In this document: positions 1 through 8,703 of the stretch, one piece after another
How the letters are laid out: each line of letters opens with the position of its first letter
How positions within the stretch are numbered: position 1 is the first letter of the stretch
NCBI GenBank assembly: GCA_016699575.1
Contig: CP064979.1
Coordinates: 1-64,000, forward strand
Reading direction: 5' to 3'
Source: Flavobacteriales bacterium
GTDB taxonomy: Bacteria > Bacteroidota > Bacteroidia > Flavobacteriales_F > PHOS-HE28
DNA: 64,000 bases
Position numbers and translations under genes: made by a program
The notes under the pieces: generated by a model
What the model was told of the DNA's origin: nothing
What the model saw: only the letters and a program-made list of their open reading frames with translations
Databases searched by the model: none

Positions 1-1
1 C

Positions 2-796
2 GGCAAAATGCGCAAGAGCCTTGGCAACAAACGCAACGTGATCAGCGACAAGCAGATCGACGCCATCACCCGGTGCTACGGGGCCTTGGCCGATGGAGGC
101 AAGGAAGTCTTCACCATCGACGGCAAGAGCGAAGCACGGATGGTCAGCAAGGTGTTCCCCAACGCGCACTTCGGCTATCGCAAGATCACCGTGGAGCGCC
201 CGCTGCAACTGAACTTCCGGGCGAGCGCCGAACGCGTTGCGCGGCTCGATGAAGTGAAAGCCTTCGCGAACCTGGCCAGCAGCAAGAAGGTGAAGAACGA
301 AGCCGAACGTCTGAAGGAAATAGAAGCCGGAAAACAACGCCAGGAAGCCATCAAGCGCTTGCTCAGGCGACTACCTGCGGACAAGCTCTACATGGACCGC
401 AAGACCTTCTTGGCCGAACTGAAGAAAGCGGCCAAAGTCGCGGACCTTAGCTTGGATGCTGCCGAGGTAAAAGCCATTGTGACCGCCTTGGGCGAGCGCG
501 ACCCCAAGGCTGCGGTGTGCACCGATGCCAAGGGCCGCCCCGAGCCCGATGCCGACCTGCGCGACACCGAGAGCGTGCCGCTGAGCGAGACCATCGAAGC
601 CTACTTCCAGCGCGAGGTGTTGCCGCATGTGCCCGATGCCTGGGTGGACACCACCAAGACCAAGGTGGGCTATGAGGTGCCGTTGACGCGCGAGTTCTAT
701 GTGTACACCCCGCCGCGCGCGTTGGAAGAGATAGAGGGCGAGATCGCGGGCTTGGAGAAGGAGATATTGGGGATGCTGAAGGACATTACGGTATGA
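2..796 (+). CDS. hsdM: Type I restriction-modification methyltransferase subunit, C-terminal part (HsdM)
   Basis: The reading frame is open to the left edge of the window, so this is the 3' part of a longer gene. The first residues (GKMRKSLGNKRN) resemble the stretch found late in the methyltransferase fold of type I N6-adenine methyltransferase M subunits, and the remaining ~260 residues are the charged helical tail typical of large HsdM proteins. The catalytic NPPF/SAM motifs would lie upstream and cannot be seen. The stop overlaps the next start by 4 nt (ATGA), so the gene heads an operon with a nuclease-like gene and hsdS. The M subunit would methylate the target adenines chosen by HsdS. 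Confidence 0.85.
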   Translation, partial: GKMRKSLGNKRNVISDKQIDAITRCYGALADGGKEVFTIDGKSEARMVSKVFPNAHFGYRKITVERPLQLNFRASAERVARLDEVKAFANLASSKKVKNEAERLKEIEAGKQRQEAIKRLLRRLPADKLYMDRKTFLAELKKAAKVADLSLDAAEVKAIVTALGERDPKAAVCTDAKGRPEPDADLRDTESVPLSETIEAYFQREVLPHVPDAWVDTTKTKVGYEVPLTREFYVYTPPRALEEIEGEIAGLEKEILGMLKDITV

Positions 797-1887
797 GCCC
801 TCTGGATGATCTTGCGGAATTGCTGAAGGAGTTGCCGGGGGAAGACTTACCCCCGCGACCAGACCTTTTCTCCATCTCAGGTTATCCTCACTACGAGGAT
901 GTGCTGAGCAACTGGTATTCCTTCTTCATGGACCCTAGTGGGCTACACGGACTCGGTACAATGTTCCTTGATACGCTCGTGGATCTTGCGAATGCAGGGA
1001 AGAGGGTAAGGGTCGGCAAGAGCATGTCCATCAGAAGGGAGTTCACGACGGAGAAGGGGCTTGCTGTGGACATCATCGCACATGATGGAATTGAAGTCGA
1101 CGGCCGAATCGGGGGCGCGGAGAATGCTGTGATCATCGAGAACAAGGTCTTCCATGTGCTCAACAATAACCTCGATGACTATTTGACCTCAGTTCCCAAT
1201 GCAAAGAAGATCGGCATTGTGCTATGCCTAAAAGCAAGACCTGTGGGTCACCCGCAGTATGAATGCATCACTCATGCTGCACTTATGGAGGCTGTGGTCG
1301 CACAACTTCCGATAACCTACCCAATGCCGGAACCATACCGGCAGTACCTGATCGACCTGGAACAGAACATACACCTATTGACCGAGAACATGGAGATCAC
1401 GGACGAAGTGAGATTCTACCTAGAGCATGCCGAGAGGATCCAACGTGTGATCGCCTTGGAAGGCAGTCTTCGCGTCTATCTGACCACGGCTTTGAATACG
1501 GCAGCTCAGGCAATGCAAATGCAGTTAACGCGCAACCCGGGTCGTTCTTGGTATATTTCCGTTCACCGCGAGGATCGCGCGTACGTGACCGTCCTGTTGG
1601 AGGACGCTTTTACCAAGGGAACAGAGCTGGTCATTGTTGTGGAGGTCCGCGATGAGCATGAATTGAAGAGCAGTGACACCCGATTGGACAGCATCAAAGG
1701 GGTTATCGGCACGGAACGTCAAGTCGTCCATAAGGTCGATCCAAATGGGAAGTGGATACAGTTCGCTCCCATTAGAATTCCACTTACGCGTGAACGTGGC
1801 TTTGATCTAAGCAAGACTATTGAGGAGCGGATCAAGACAGACCTTCTTCCCGTACTGGATGCAGCACGCTTGGCCTTTCCGCAATGA
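793..1887 (+). CDS. PD-(D/E)XK nuclease family protein (PDDEXK_4-like) inside the hsd operon
   Basis: A 364-residue protein starting in a 4-nt overlap with hsdM and ending in a 4-nt overlap with hsdS. Around residues 85-120 it has the nuclease core pattern: an Asp in LAVDIIAHD followed about 20-25 residues later by VIIENKVFH, where E-N-K supplies the E-x-K pair. This matches the PD-(D/E)XK superfamily, most like the PF14281 group of defence-associated proteins. The C-terminal 200 residues are unassigned. The translational coupling on both sides means it is made together with the M and S subunits. It could be an accessory restriction nuclease or a regulator; a role is inferred only from context. 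Confidence 0.75.
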   Translation: MSPLDDLAELLKELPGEDLPPRPDLFSISGYPHYEDVLSNWYSFFMDPSGLHGLGTMFLDTLVDLANAGKRVRVGKSMSIRREFTTEKGLAVDIIAHDGIEVDGRIGGAENAVIIENKVFHVLNNNLDDYLTSVPNAKKIGIVLCLKARPVGHPQYECITHAALMEAVVAQLPITYPMPEPYRQYLIDLEQNIHLLTENMEITDEVRFYLEHAERIQRVIALEGSLRVYLTTALNTAAQAMQMQLTRNPGRSWYISVHREDRAYVTVLLEDAFTKGTELVIVVEVRDEHELKSSDTRLDSIKGVIGTERQVVHKVDPNGKWIQFAPIRIPLTRERGFDLSKTIEERIKTDLLPVLDAARLAFPQ

Positions 1888-2879
1888 AGGGAAACGCAGC
1901 CACTAAACCCTCCGGCATCCCCTGGCTCGGGGAGGTGCCCCCGGATTGGGAGATGAAGAAAATCCGCTTCCTCTTCCGGTTCCAAAGTGGTGGCACCCCA
2001 AGCACTACGAACGAGGCATACTGGGAAGGAACGCTGCCTTGGGTGTCTGCAAAGGACATGAAGAAGATGTGGATCTCTGACACAGAAGACCACATATCGG
2101 AGCATGCTCTTACAGAGAGCGCGGCGAACACAGTACCACCGAACAGCCTTCTACTGCTTACGCGCTCTGGCATTCTGCAACACACGATCCCGGTCTGCGT
2201 GAACAGCCGACGAATGGCGATCAATCAGGATGTGAAGGGATGCATCCCTGTGGCTGATAATGTGGACGTGCGCTTCTGTGCGTATTTCATACACGGCTCA
2301 CAAGAGCAACTGCTTCCGCTGTGGCGACAAGAAGGTGCAACCGTGGAAAGTCTGGAGTTCGAGACGGTCAAGAACACCGCCTTCGCCCTTCCCCCCCTCC
2401 CCGAACAACGCGCCATCGCGGCCTTTCTGGACGAGCGCACGGCGCGCATCGATGGGCTTATGGCGCGCAAGCAGCGGCTGGTGCAATTGCTTAAGGAGAA
2501 GCGCCAGGCCCTTATTACCCGCGCCGTTACGCGGGGCTTGGTTGCGAAAGTGAAGTTGAAGGAGAGCGGGGTGCCGTGGTTGGGGGAGGTGCCGGAGCAT
2601 TGGGAGGTGAAGGATCTGAAACACATTATCGGCCCGATGGAACAGGGCTGGTCGCCACAATGCGACAACTACCCCGCCGACGAAAGTGAATGGGGTGTGC
2701 TTAAAGCGGGGTGCGTGAACGGCACCAGCTTGAACGAGATGGAGAACAAGCGGCTTCCCGATACCGAGGAGCCGATACCCGCGCTGGAGATCAAGCCCGG
2801 TGATATTCTCATGAGCCGTGCGAACACTGTGATCCGATCGGAAGTTGTGGATACGTGGACAAGGTTCGGCCGCGACTGA
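1884..2879 (+). CDS. hsdS: Type I restriction specificity subunit HsdS, N-terminal part, frameshifted
   Basis: HsdS reads the bipartite DNA target for a type I restriction enzyme. The protein shows the expected pseudo-repeat: SGIPWLGEVPPDWEMKKIRF near residue 10 and SGVPWLGEVPEHWEVKDL near residue 230 each begin a target recognition domain, and the central conserved helix (PPLPEQRAIAAFLDERTARI onwards) lies between. The frame ends prematurely at 2877-2879 because one base is missing around 2849-2851. The rest of the second recognition domain and the C-terminal helix continue in another frame to 3235. With the base restored the protein would be ~450 residues, normal for HsdS. Confidence 0.85.
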   Translation: MKGNAATKPSGIPWLGEVPPDWEMKKIRFLFRFQSGGTPSTTNEAYWEGTLPWVSAKDMKKMWISDTEDHISEHALTESAANTVPPNSLLLLTRSGILQHTIPVCVNSRRMAINQDVKGCIPVADNVDVRFCAYFIHGSQEQLLPLWRQEGATVESLEFETVKNTAFALPPLPEQRAIAAFLDERTARIDGLMARKQRLVQLLKEKRQALITRAVTRGLVAKVKLKESGVPWLGEVPEHWEVKDLKHIIGPMEQGWSPQCDNYPADESEWGVLKAGCVNGTSLNEMENKRLPDTEEPIPALEIKPGDILMSRANTVIRSEVVDTWTRFGRD

Positions 2880-3235
2880 TCCTTTGTGACAAGTTGTATC
2901 GCTTCCACGCATTACCCGGCGTGAGCAACGGACGCTACCTGGTACACTTCCTTCGGTCACGCGCAGGGCGCTCATACATGGAGCAGAACACATCCGGCGC
3001 AAGTGATTCCATGCAGAACATCGGACAGGATGTGGTGCGCAACATCGTGATGCCTTGCCCACCACTCAAGGAGCAAGAGACCATCGTTGCATACATCGAG
3101 TCATCGACCATCCGCATCGACGCGCTGATCACCAAGGTGGAGCAAGCGGTGTTGCGTTTGCAGGAGTACCGCACGGCGCTGATAAGCGCGGCGGTAACGG
3201 GGAAGGTGCGGGTGGCGACCAACACAATCGTATGA
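2852..3235 (+). pseudogene. hsdS: HsdS C-terminal fragment displaced by a one-base deletion
   Basis: This frame resumes the HsdS sequence with VDKVRPRLILCDKLYRF, the standard continuation of the second target recognition domain. It ends in the second conserved helix (PPLKEQETIVAYIESSTIRI) and the tail EYRTALISAAVTGKVRV. Upstream, GTT GTG GAT ACG would become GTT GTG GGA TAC if one G were added, restoring a single frame. The fragment has no start codon of its own with good context. Its stop overlaps the next start by 4 nt (ATGA at 3232-3235). It could be a real mutation or a sequencing indel in a G run. Confidence 0.8.
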
Positions 3236-4080
3236 CCACCACGGACTACAAGGAGTGGATGCAGCGTGCGTTCCTAAAAGTGGAAGCGGCGCTGAGCGAA
3301 GAGCTGATCACGCCAGCATCATTATGTATGACCGAGGATCACATCCGGTCGGCGTTGGTCCGTGGCTTGGCCGCAGCCATGCCCACACATGCACATCGTA
3401 TTGACACCGAGAAGACAGTCAGTTGGACGAACAATCCTTGCTGGTTAGGCACTAACCGTGTTCCGGAACAAGGACGCCCCATTCAGCATGACGTTTTCAT
3501 TGCGCCTCACGATGGTGACAACGGGCTCGCTTGCGAAGTGAAGTGGCTAAAGAACGAGAAGGCCGGCGAGGTCCTAAAGGACATCTGGAAGCTCGTGCTA
3601 TCCAGAGGTATTGCCTCGGAGGGGAGCGCAATGCGCATCTATTTTCTTCTGGGTGGAGAGGGGGAACATTTCAGAGCAACGATCAATGCGCTGTACCACC
3701 ATACCCCACGCATGGCCGATCTTTCGTGGCAGCGCACGGATCAAGCACTGCCCAACCCCAAGCGGCTCACCATGGCCAATTTGCTTGGAACAGCGAAGGG
3801 AAAGAATGCCGTCAGGGATCTACTAAAATGGGGTTCCCCTCCTACCTATCGAACGCCACCATCCTGTAGGAACGAGTTCTACACGGACACACGCGCTACA
3901 TGGAGACGGCCTCTTGATGGACAAATCAAGAAGAAAGATGGCGGAGTGCTGGTTTGGAATGCCGCGCTCTGGGAGATCACGGCTTGGGGTTTAAGTACCC
4001 GCCCCGCATTGAACTGGACAGCGAAGCGCGATGCCATGTTAGCCCCTAGCCCCGACAGCAAGAGTACCGTGCGGCGCTGA
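3232..4080 (+). CDS. Uncharacterised protein with possible E-x-K nuclease motif, end of hsd operon
   Basis: A 282-residue protein whose ATG sits in a 4-nt overlap with the end of hsdS; an open frame continues upstream to 3055 but only as hsdS shadow. Near residues 85-105 it reads HDVFIAPHDGDNGLACEVKW: an Asp followed by C-E-V-K, the spacing expected of a PD-(D/E)XK core, so a nuclease-like fold is possible but not proven. The last ~8 residues run out of frame through an hsdS-tail remnant (4059-4118), so its C-terminus may have been replaced by recombination. I do not recognise a family. Confidence 0.6.
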   Translation: MTTTDYKEWMQRAFLKVEAALSEELITPASLCMTEDHIRSALVRGLAAAMPTHAHRIDTEKTVSWTNNPCWLGTNRVPEQGRPIQHDVFIAPHDGDNGLACEVKWLKNEKAGEVLKDIWKLVLSRGIASEGSAMRIYFLLGGEGEHFRATINALYHHTPRMADLSWQRTDQALPNPKRLTMANLLGTAKGKNAVRDLLKWGSPPTYRTPPSCRNEFYTDTRATWRRPLDGQIKKKDGGVLVWNAALWEITAWGLSTRPALNWTAKRDAMLAPSPDSKSTVRR

Positions 4081-4118
4081 TCAGCGTGGCTGTCACAGTG
4101 AATATGCGGGTGGAGTGA
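4059..4118 (+). pseudogene. Remnant of a second HsdS C-terminus
   Basis: Read in the frame starting at 4059 the DNA encodes QEYRAALISVAVTVNMRVE then stop. This closely matches the tail of the HsdS encoded at 3160-3225 (QEYRTALISAAVTGKVRV). An in-frame stop at 4047-4049 lies just upstream, so it is only a scrap. It indicates that an additional hsdS copy once ended here and was lost by deletion or recombination. Confidence 0.75.
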
Positions 4119-4158
4119 GGTTTCCATCGTTGCATTTCGTTTTCGGAGACCTTGGAAC

Positions 4159-4166
4159 TACCTTTT
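4159..4166 (+). promoter_or_regulatory. Putative -7 promoter element for the split PIN gene
   Basis: TACCTTTT lies 11 nt before the ATG at 4170 and resembles the Bacteroidota -7 element TAnnTTTG. The near-identical placement before several other starts in this window supports it. Confidence 0.4.
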
Positions 4167-4236
4167 ATCATGAGTACTACACATACCCCCAACAGTGAGC
4201 AGCTACCCCCTGGGACCACGTGTAAGCACCCCCATT

Positions 4237-5133
4237 TTAGGCGCAGCGGTTTGTAAAGGTACTTTTGAGTGTGGTGGTGTTGTGGATGTCCTGTTGAACT
4301 GTGGGGAAGTCCGCGCGTGAGCCTGTGTAGTGGGCAGGGAGTTGTCCACATTTCAACAGGAACGCACGGGGCGATAAGCGCAGCAACGACCTGTGCGGGC
4401 GCTGGTTGTTATAGCGCCACATCCACTCTTGCGTGATGGTGCGTACTTGGTCCAGGCGTTCGAAGATCCACGCATTGAGCACTTCGGTCCGGTACGTTTT
4501 GTTGAAGCGCTCGACCAAGCCGTTCTGCATGGGCATGCCCGGCTGGATGTAGGTGAAGGCGATCCCATTGGATGCGGCCCATTCCTGCATGGCGTGTGCG
4601 ATGAACTCCGGGCCATTGTCCATGCGAAGGCGTTCGGGCTTACCACGCCAGGCGATCAGCTGGTCCAGCTCACGGATCACGCGTGCAGCAGGCAGAGAGG
4701 TGTCGACCGCTATGCACAAGGCTTCCCGGTTGAAGTCATCGATCACGTTGAAAGTGCGGTACTTGCGACCGGTCACCAGCGCATCGCTCATGAAGTCCAT
4801 GCTCCAAGTGATGTTCGGGCCGATGGGCAGAACGATCGGGTCCTTCACCCGCTCGGGCACCCGGCGCTTCGTACGCCTGCGCAAGTGCAGGTCCGCCTCC
4901 TTGTAGAGCCTGTGCACCCGCTTGTGGTTGGCCCCGGTCCCCTCAGTGACCATCTGGTCGAAGGTCAGACCGAACCCCCATGTGGGGTTCTGATCCACCA
5001 CTCGCATCATGTGCTCGATCACTTCCGCATCGTTCTTCTCCTTGGGCGCATAGCGATACACGCTCGCACTCAAGTTCAACAGCTTGCAGGCCCGGCGTTC
5101 GCTGTACTGGCGCTGTTCGACCAGTCGGCGCAC
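4237..5133 (-). CDS. IS3-family transposase OrfB (DDE integrase domain), copy 1
   Basis: A 298-residue rve-type catalytic domain. The DDE residues are visible in SMDFMSD, RMDNGPEF and LVERFNKTYR, and the N-terminus carries the HTH_21-like region (ACKLLNLSASVYRYAPKE). It probably is not translated alone: the frame extends back to overlap OrfA in the -1 register, where a G-GGA-AAG slippery heptamer (minus strand 5169-5163) would yield an OrfAB fusion transposase. The sequence is identical to copy 2, and no inactivating change is seen. Confidence 0.93.
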   Translation of the reverse strand: MRRLVEQRQYSERRACKLLNLSASVYRYAPKEKNDAEVIEHMMRVVDQNPTWGFGLTFDQMVTEGTGANHKRVHRLYKEADLHLRRRTKRRVPERVKDPIVLPIGPNITWSMDFMSDALVTGRKYRTFNVIDDFNREALCIAVDTSLPAARVIRELDQLIAWRGKPERLRMDNGPEFIAHAMQEWAASNGIAFTYIQPGMPMQNGLVERFNKTYRTEVLNAWIFERLDQVRTITQEWMWRYNNQRPHRSLLRLSPRAFLLKCGQLPAHYTGSRADFPTVQQDIHNTTTLKSTFTNRCA

Positions 5134-5156
5134 GACCTCTCGTTTGTCGTCCGGGC

Positions 5157-5423
5157 CTACAACTTTCCCTCGATGATCTCCTTGAGCACCTGGCGGTCCA
5201 TCTGGGCCTCGGTGTACATCTTCTCAAGGCGCGCATACTTGGCCTTCAGCTCCTTGAACTCCTTGAGCTGGTTGGCGTCCAGGCCGCTGTACTTGGCCTT
5301 CCACTGATAGAACGTCGGCTGGCTCACGCCATGCTCCCGGCACACGTCCGAAACCTTCTTGCCTGCCTCATGCTCGCGCAGCATCGCAATGATCTGCGTC
5401 TCGGTGAATCTGCTCTTTCTCAT
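5157..5423 (-). CDS. IS3-family transposase OrfA (HTH), copy 1
   Basis: An 88-residue protein from the ATG at 5423; a TTG three codons upstream is an alternative. It has the IS407-type helix-turn-helix (FTETQIIAMLREHEAGKKVS to HGVSQPTFYQWKAKYSGL), then a leucine-zipper-like helix used for transposase multimerisation. OrfA binds the terminal repeats and forms the N-terminal half of the OrfAB fusion. It is identical to copy 2. Confidence 0.93.
   Translation of the reverse strand: MRKSRFTETQIIAMLREHEAGKKVSDVCREHGVSQPTFYQWKAKYSGLDANQLKEFKELKAKYARLEKMYTEAQMDRQVLKEIIEGKL
5163..5169 (-). promoter_or_regulatory. Programmed -1 frameshift heptamer in IS copy 1
   Basis: On the minus strand the sequence is G GGA AAG in the OrfA frame, a canonical X-XXY-YYZ slippery site three codons from the OrfA stop. 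A -1 slip enters the orfB frame. Confidence 0.6.
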
Positions 5424-6561
5424 CCTGATCAAGTTTAGGTGGTTCTACTTCCACCTGCACCTGTTTCAGGGGGTGCTTACACACGGCCATCCTGGTTTTT
5501 GACACGAATGCGTACATCGACTTGGCAGAAACGTCCTCCATTGAGGAATGTCGACCCCGCGCTGACGCCATGCGCATCGCCGCCAACCAAAGAGGCGAAG
5601 CGATCTTTGCTAGTCCAACGGTCATCTGGGAACTGGTCGCCCATCTGGCCAATAAAGAAGACCGCAGCTACAATAGGAGCATGAAGGCCTTGGTCTTTCT
5701 CGCGCACCATGCGGCTGCATGGAGTGCAAACGACCACCGTCTGCAATGCGTGCCCTTCGGTTCGGCCTTGACCTGTCACGCGCTGTTCGGGAAAGCCGCA
5801 GAGAACGATACCCGCAATGCGCTAGCACTCTCCCAAATGGCCTACCATGCCAGGCTGCATGCGCCGGATCTCAGCGATAACGCCTTCGTGAAAAACGCCA
5901 TGGAGTTCGCCGATCAGATGAATGAAAAAGAGCGGGCTTGGGTCATCAGTATGCAACGGCTTGGGTCCTTCAGTTCCTCCGCTGACCAGGGTGCCTTGCA
6001 GCGGTTCTTCGCAGATGAGCATTTCTTGCCCTTGTAGTGCCGCGACATTGTGGACCGTCACGCCGCATCCGTACCGACGGAACAGTCTGAAGCGGATGCG
6101 CAAGGCCGTAGCAGGTTCCTTCAAGAAAAGTTCGAAGCGAACTACAGGCTGCTCGCCGGACTGATAGGCAAGTTGCGCGCTCCTACAGGGATCAATGTCG
6201 AAAGCAAACGGAGGAAATGGTGGAACTTCATTTGGGACGAGGATCTGTGTTGGATGATCGGACCGGCCCATGCCATCGGTAAAGCCCCAGTGCGTTTCGT
6301 TACCACCGATGGAGCGTTCCATACTGCTGCGGCCGAAGCGAGCTGTACTGACCGCGTTATGACCCTTGCTTCGTACCTAACGGCAAGCGGCGGTGCCATA
6401 GGCGCCGAATAGTGCTCGGAGCCAATGCGAGCGCCAGTAAAAAGGGAAGGTGCGGGCGATACCTCCTCACCGTCGGCTGGACTTTCCTGAGGCCTACTGA
6501 ACACACCGTGCGGGTCCATCGGAATATTCACCACTTTCATCATCCGCCCCCCCCCAACTCC

Positions 6562-8703
6562 ATGAACCGATCCATACCGTTGCTCCTACTGTCTCTCATA
6601 GGTTACAACGCTCATTGTTTTGGGCAAACTTCTGCCTGTGTATCCAACGAGCTCATCGTCCAGTTCAGAAGTGGGGCACCGCTCTTGGGCGCCCAATGCG
6701 CCACTTGCACAGGCTTGGAGAGCGTGGACCGTCTGAACTCGGCAATGGGCATTGTGGCCATTGAGCGGATTGTTGCATCAAGGCCGCAGAACGAAATGAA
6801 AGCGAGGCCGGAAACGGATGGCCTCCTGCTGTTGCGCTATTCCACGGCCATCGATCCGGACAAAGCGATCGCGCAATACATGGCAACGGGGGAAGTGCAA
6901 TTCGCCGAACCGAACTACCTGGCGCAAGGCAGCGCGCCACCACCAATAACACCGAATGACCCGCACCATTATCCGCGTCAATGGTCACACTTCAACGATG
7001 GAACCTTCAACGGGACCAGTGAGAACGACGCGGACATCGACATGCGCGAGGCATGGGAGATCACCACCGGATCGGTCGGGGTGGTTGCGGCCATCTTGGA
7101 CTCAGGCTTCAAATTGGACCATCCTGACGTTGCGGGCCGGATATGGAACAACAGCGACGAGATCCCCGGGAACGGCATCGACGATGATGGGAACGGGAGG
7201 ATCGATGATCACCAAGGTTGGGACTTCGTGAACAACGACAACAGTCCGATGGACGATCATGGCCATGGCACCAACGTGGCCGGGCTGCTCGGCGCTACAG
7301 GCAACAATGGTATCGGATATGCTGGCGTCGATTGGAACTGCAAACTGATGATCTGCAAGGTGCTGAACAGTTCCAATTCAGCCACGAGCGCGAACATGAC
7401 TGCGGCGTTCTACTATGCTGTGGACAACGGCGCGGATGTGGTGAACATGTCGATCGGCGGTAGCGGGTTCTCAGCTGCCATGCAAACAGCCATCAACTAT
7501 GCCTACGCCAACGACGTGGTCATCGTGGCTTGCATGATGAACTTCAACAACGCGGTGACCTACTACCCCGCAGGGTACAGCAACGTGATCGCCGTGGGCG
7601 CCACCGACACGAACGACGAACGCGTAGCGCCTTTCTTCTGGGACCCGACCAGCGGCAGCAACTTCGGTACCCACATAGACCTTGTAGCACCAGGCAACTA
7701 CATGTACGGATTGAACTACTCGTCGAACACGAACTACAATTCGTACTGGGGTGGCACATCACAGGCGTCCCCCATTGTTTGCGGGGTTGCTGGATTGATC
7801 AAGGCACTTGATCCCACATTGGGAGCGGACAGCATCCGGAGCATCCTGATGGCCACGGCCGACGACCAAGTAGGCGACCCCGCTGAAGACACGCCAGGTT
7901 GGGACCAGTACCACGGTGCAGGCCGTTTGAACGCCTATGCCGCACTTGATCTGGTGCGGCAACGATTGCCGAAATCCGTGGCGATCAAAGTCTTCTTGGG
8001 CGGTCCATATGACACGGGAACAGCACTGATGCACGACAGCCTTCGGGCTGCCGGGCTTGTTCCATTGACGGAGCCGTATTCCTCCCTCGGCTATGTCTTC
8101 GAGGGTGAAAGCGGCCAAGCCATCTCACCAACCGTCCTTGCGGTACAAGGCAACAACGCCATCGTTGATTGGGTTGTGCTCGAACTTCGGCCTGGGGATG
8201 CCACTACCTCGATTACAGCCTCAGCAGCATGTCTGGTGCAACGCGATGGTGATGTAGTAGACCTCGACGGCTTTTCCGTACCCGGGATACATGCTCCGGA
8301 AGGGAATTACCATATCGCCATCAGGCACCGCAATCACCTAAGCGTTCTGAGCCCCGCCCCGAGTTCATTGTCGATGACCGGAACCCTGGTGCACGATTTC
8401 ACGGCCGGCTCGGCCTTTGGGTCAGCCTCACAGATTGAGGTCTCCGGTATTCACGCGTTATGGCCTGGTAACACAAACGGCGATGGAGAAGTAAAGTACA
8501 CGGGCGTGAACAACGACCGTGATGTAGTCCTTGTTGAATTGGGTGGAGTACTCCCGACCAATGTGGTTTCTGCCTATGACCGAAGTGATGTGAACTTGGA
8601 TGGCCGGGTCAAGTACACCGGTATACACAACGACCGCGACCGGATCCTAGTCACGATCGGGGGAACACTACCGACAGCGGTGGTGCATGAGCAATTGCCT
8701 TAG
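6562..8703 (+). CDS. Secreted subtilisin-like (S8) serine protease with duplicated C-terminal Asp-rich repeats
   Basis: This 713-residue precursor starts at the ATG followed by a signal peptide (MNRSIPLLLLSLIGYNAHCF); the open frame upstream to 6412 lacks such a start. A fervidolysin-like propeptide follows (NELIVQFRSG). The catalytic triad is visible: D180 in AAILDSGF, H235 in DDHGHGTNVAG and S400 in GGTSQASP. The last ~80 residues hold two copies of an N-x-DG-x-VKYTG-x-x-NDRD repeat, an Asp-rich dockerin/EF-hand-like loop that probably binds calcium. No clear T9SS sorting domain is seen. It is separate from the restriction genes in function and may be an insertion into the island. Confidence 0.9.
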   Translation: MNRSIPLLLLSLIGYNAHCFGQTSACVSNELIVQFRSGAPLLGAQCATCTGLESVDRLNSAMGIVAIERIVASRPQNEMKARPETDGLLLLRYSTAIDPDKAIAQYMATGEVQFAEPNYLAQGSAPPPITPNDPHHYPRQWSHFNDGTFNGTSENDADIDMREAWEITTGSVGVVAAILDSGFKLDHPDVAGRIWNNSDEIPGNGIDDDGNGRIDDHQGWDFVNNDNSPMDDHGHGTNVAGLLGATGNNGIGYAGVDWNCKLMICKVLNSSNSATSANMTAAFYYAVDNGADVVNMSIGGSGFSAAMQTAINYAYANDVVIVACMMNFNNAVTYYPAGYSNVIAVGATDTNDERVAPFFWDPTSGSNFGTHIDLVAPGNYMYGLNYSSNTNYNSYWGGTSQASPIVCGVAGLIKALDPTLGADSIRSILMATADDQVGDPAEDTPGWDQYHGAGRLNAYAALDLVRQRLPKSVAIKVFLGGPYDTGTALMHDSLRAAGLVPLTEPYSSLGYVFEGESGQAISPTVLAVQGNNAIVDWVVLELRPGDATTSITASAACLVQRDGDVVDLDGFSVPGIHAPEGNYHIAIRHRNHLSVLSPAPSSLSMTGTLVHDFTAGSAFGSASQIEVSGIHALWPGNTNGDGEVKYTGVNNDRDVVLVELGGVLPTNVVSAYDRSDVNLDGRVKYTGIHNDRDRILVTIGGTLPTAVVHEQLP

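Larger units (their letters stand above)
4221..5481 (-). mobile_element. IS3-family (IS407-group) insertion sequence, copy 1
   Basis: The element is 1261 bp. Both ends begin TGTAAGCACCCCC as terminal inverted repeats, and it is flanked by a 4-bp target duplication CACG (4217-4220 and 5482-5485). The 4-bp duplication, the OrfA type and the overlapping orfA/orfB layout fit the IS407 group. Copy 2 at 45142-46402 has the same length and encodes identical proteins, so transposition was recent. This copy interrupts a PIN-domain gene. Confidence 0.95.
4170..6412 (+). pseudogene. PIN-domain-like gene split by the IS element and by an in-frame TAG
   Basis: Removing the IS (4221-5481) and one copy of its 4-bp target duplication joins 4170-4220 to 5486 in one frame. 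The joined product begins MSTTHTPNSEQLPPGTTAIL and continues VFDTNAYIDLA, a PIN-domain first strand with the acidic D-T-N signature. It goes on through SPTVIWELVAHL and MKALVFLAHH to a TAG at 6035-6037. The same frame is open again from 6038 to 6412 and contains RFVTTDGAFHTAA, a typical late PIN motif with the second acidic cluster. The ancestral protein was therefore ~325 residues and PIN-like (predicted RNase). It is now broken by the insertion and probably by the nonsense codon. Confidence 0.75.
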
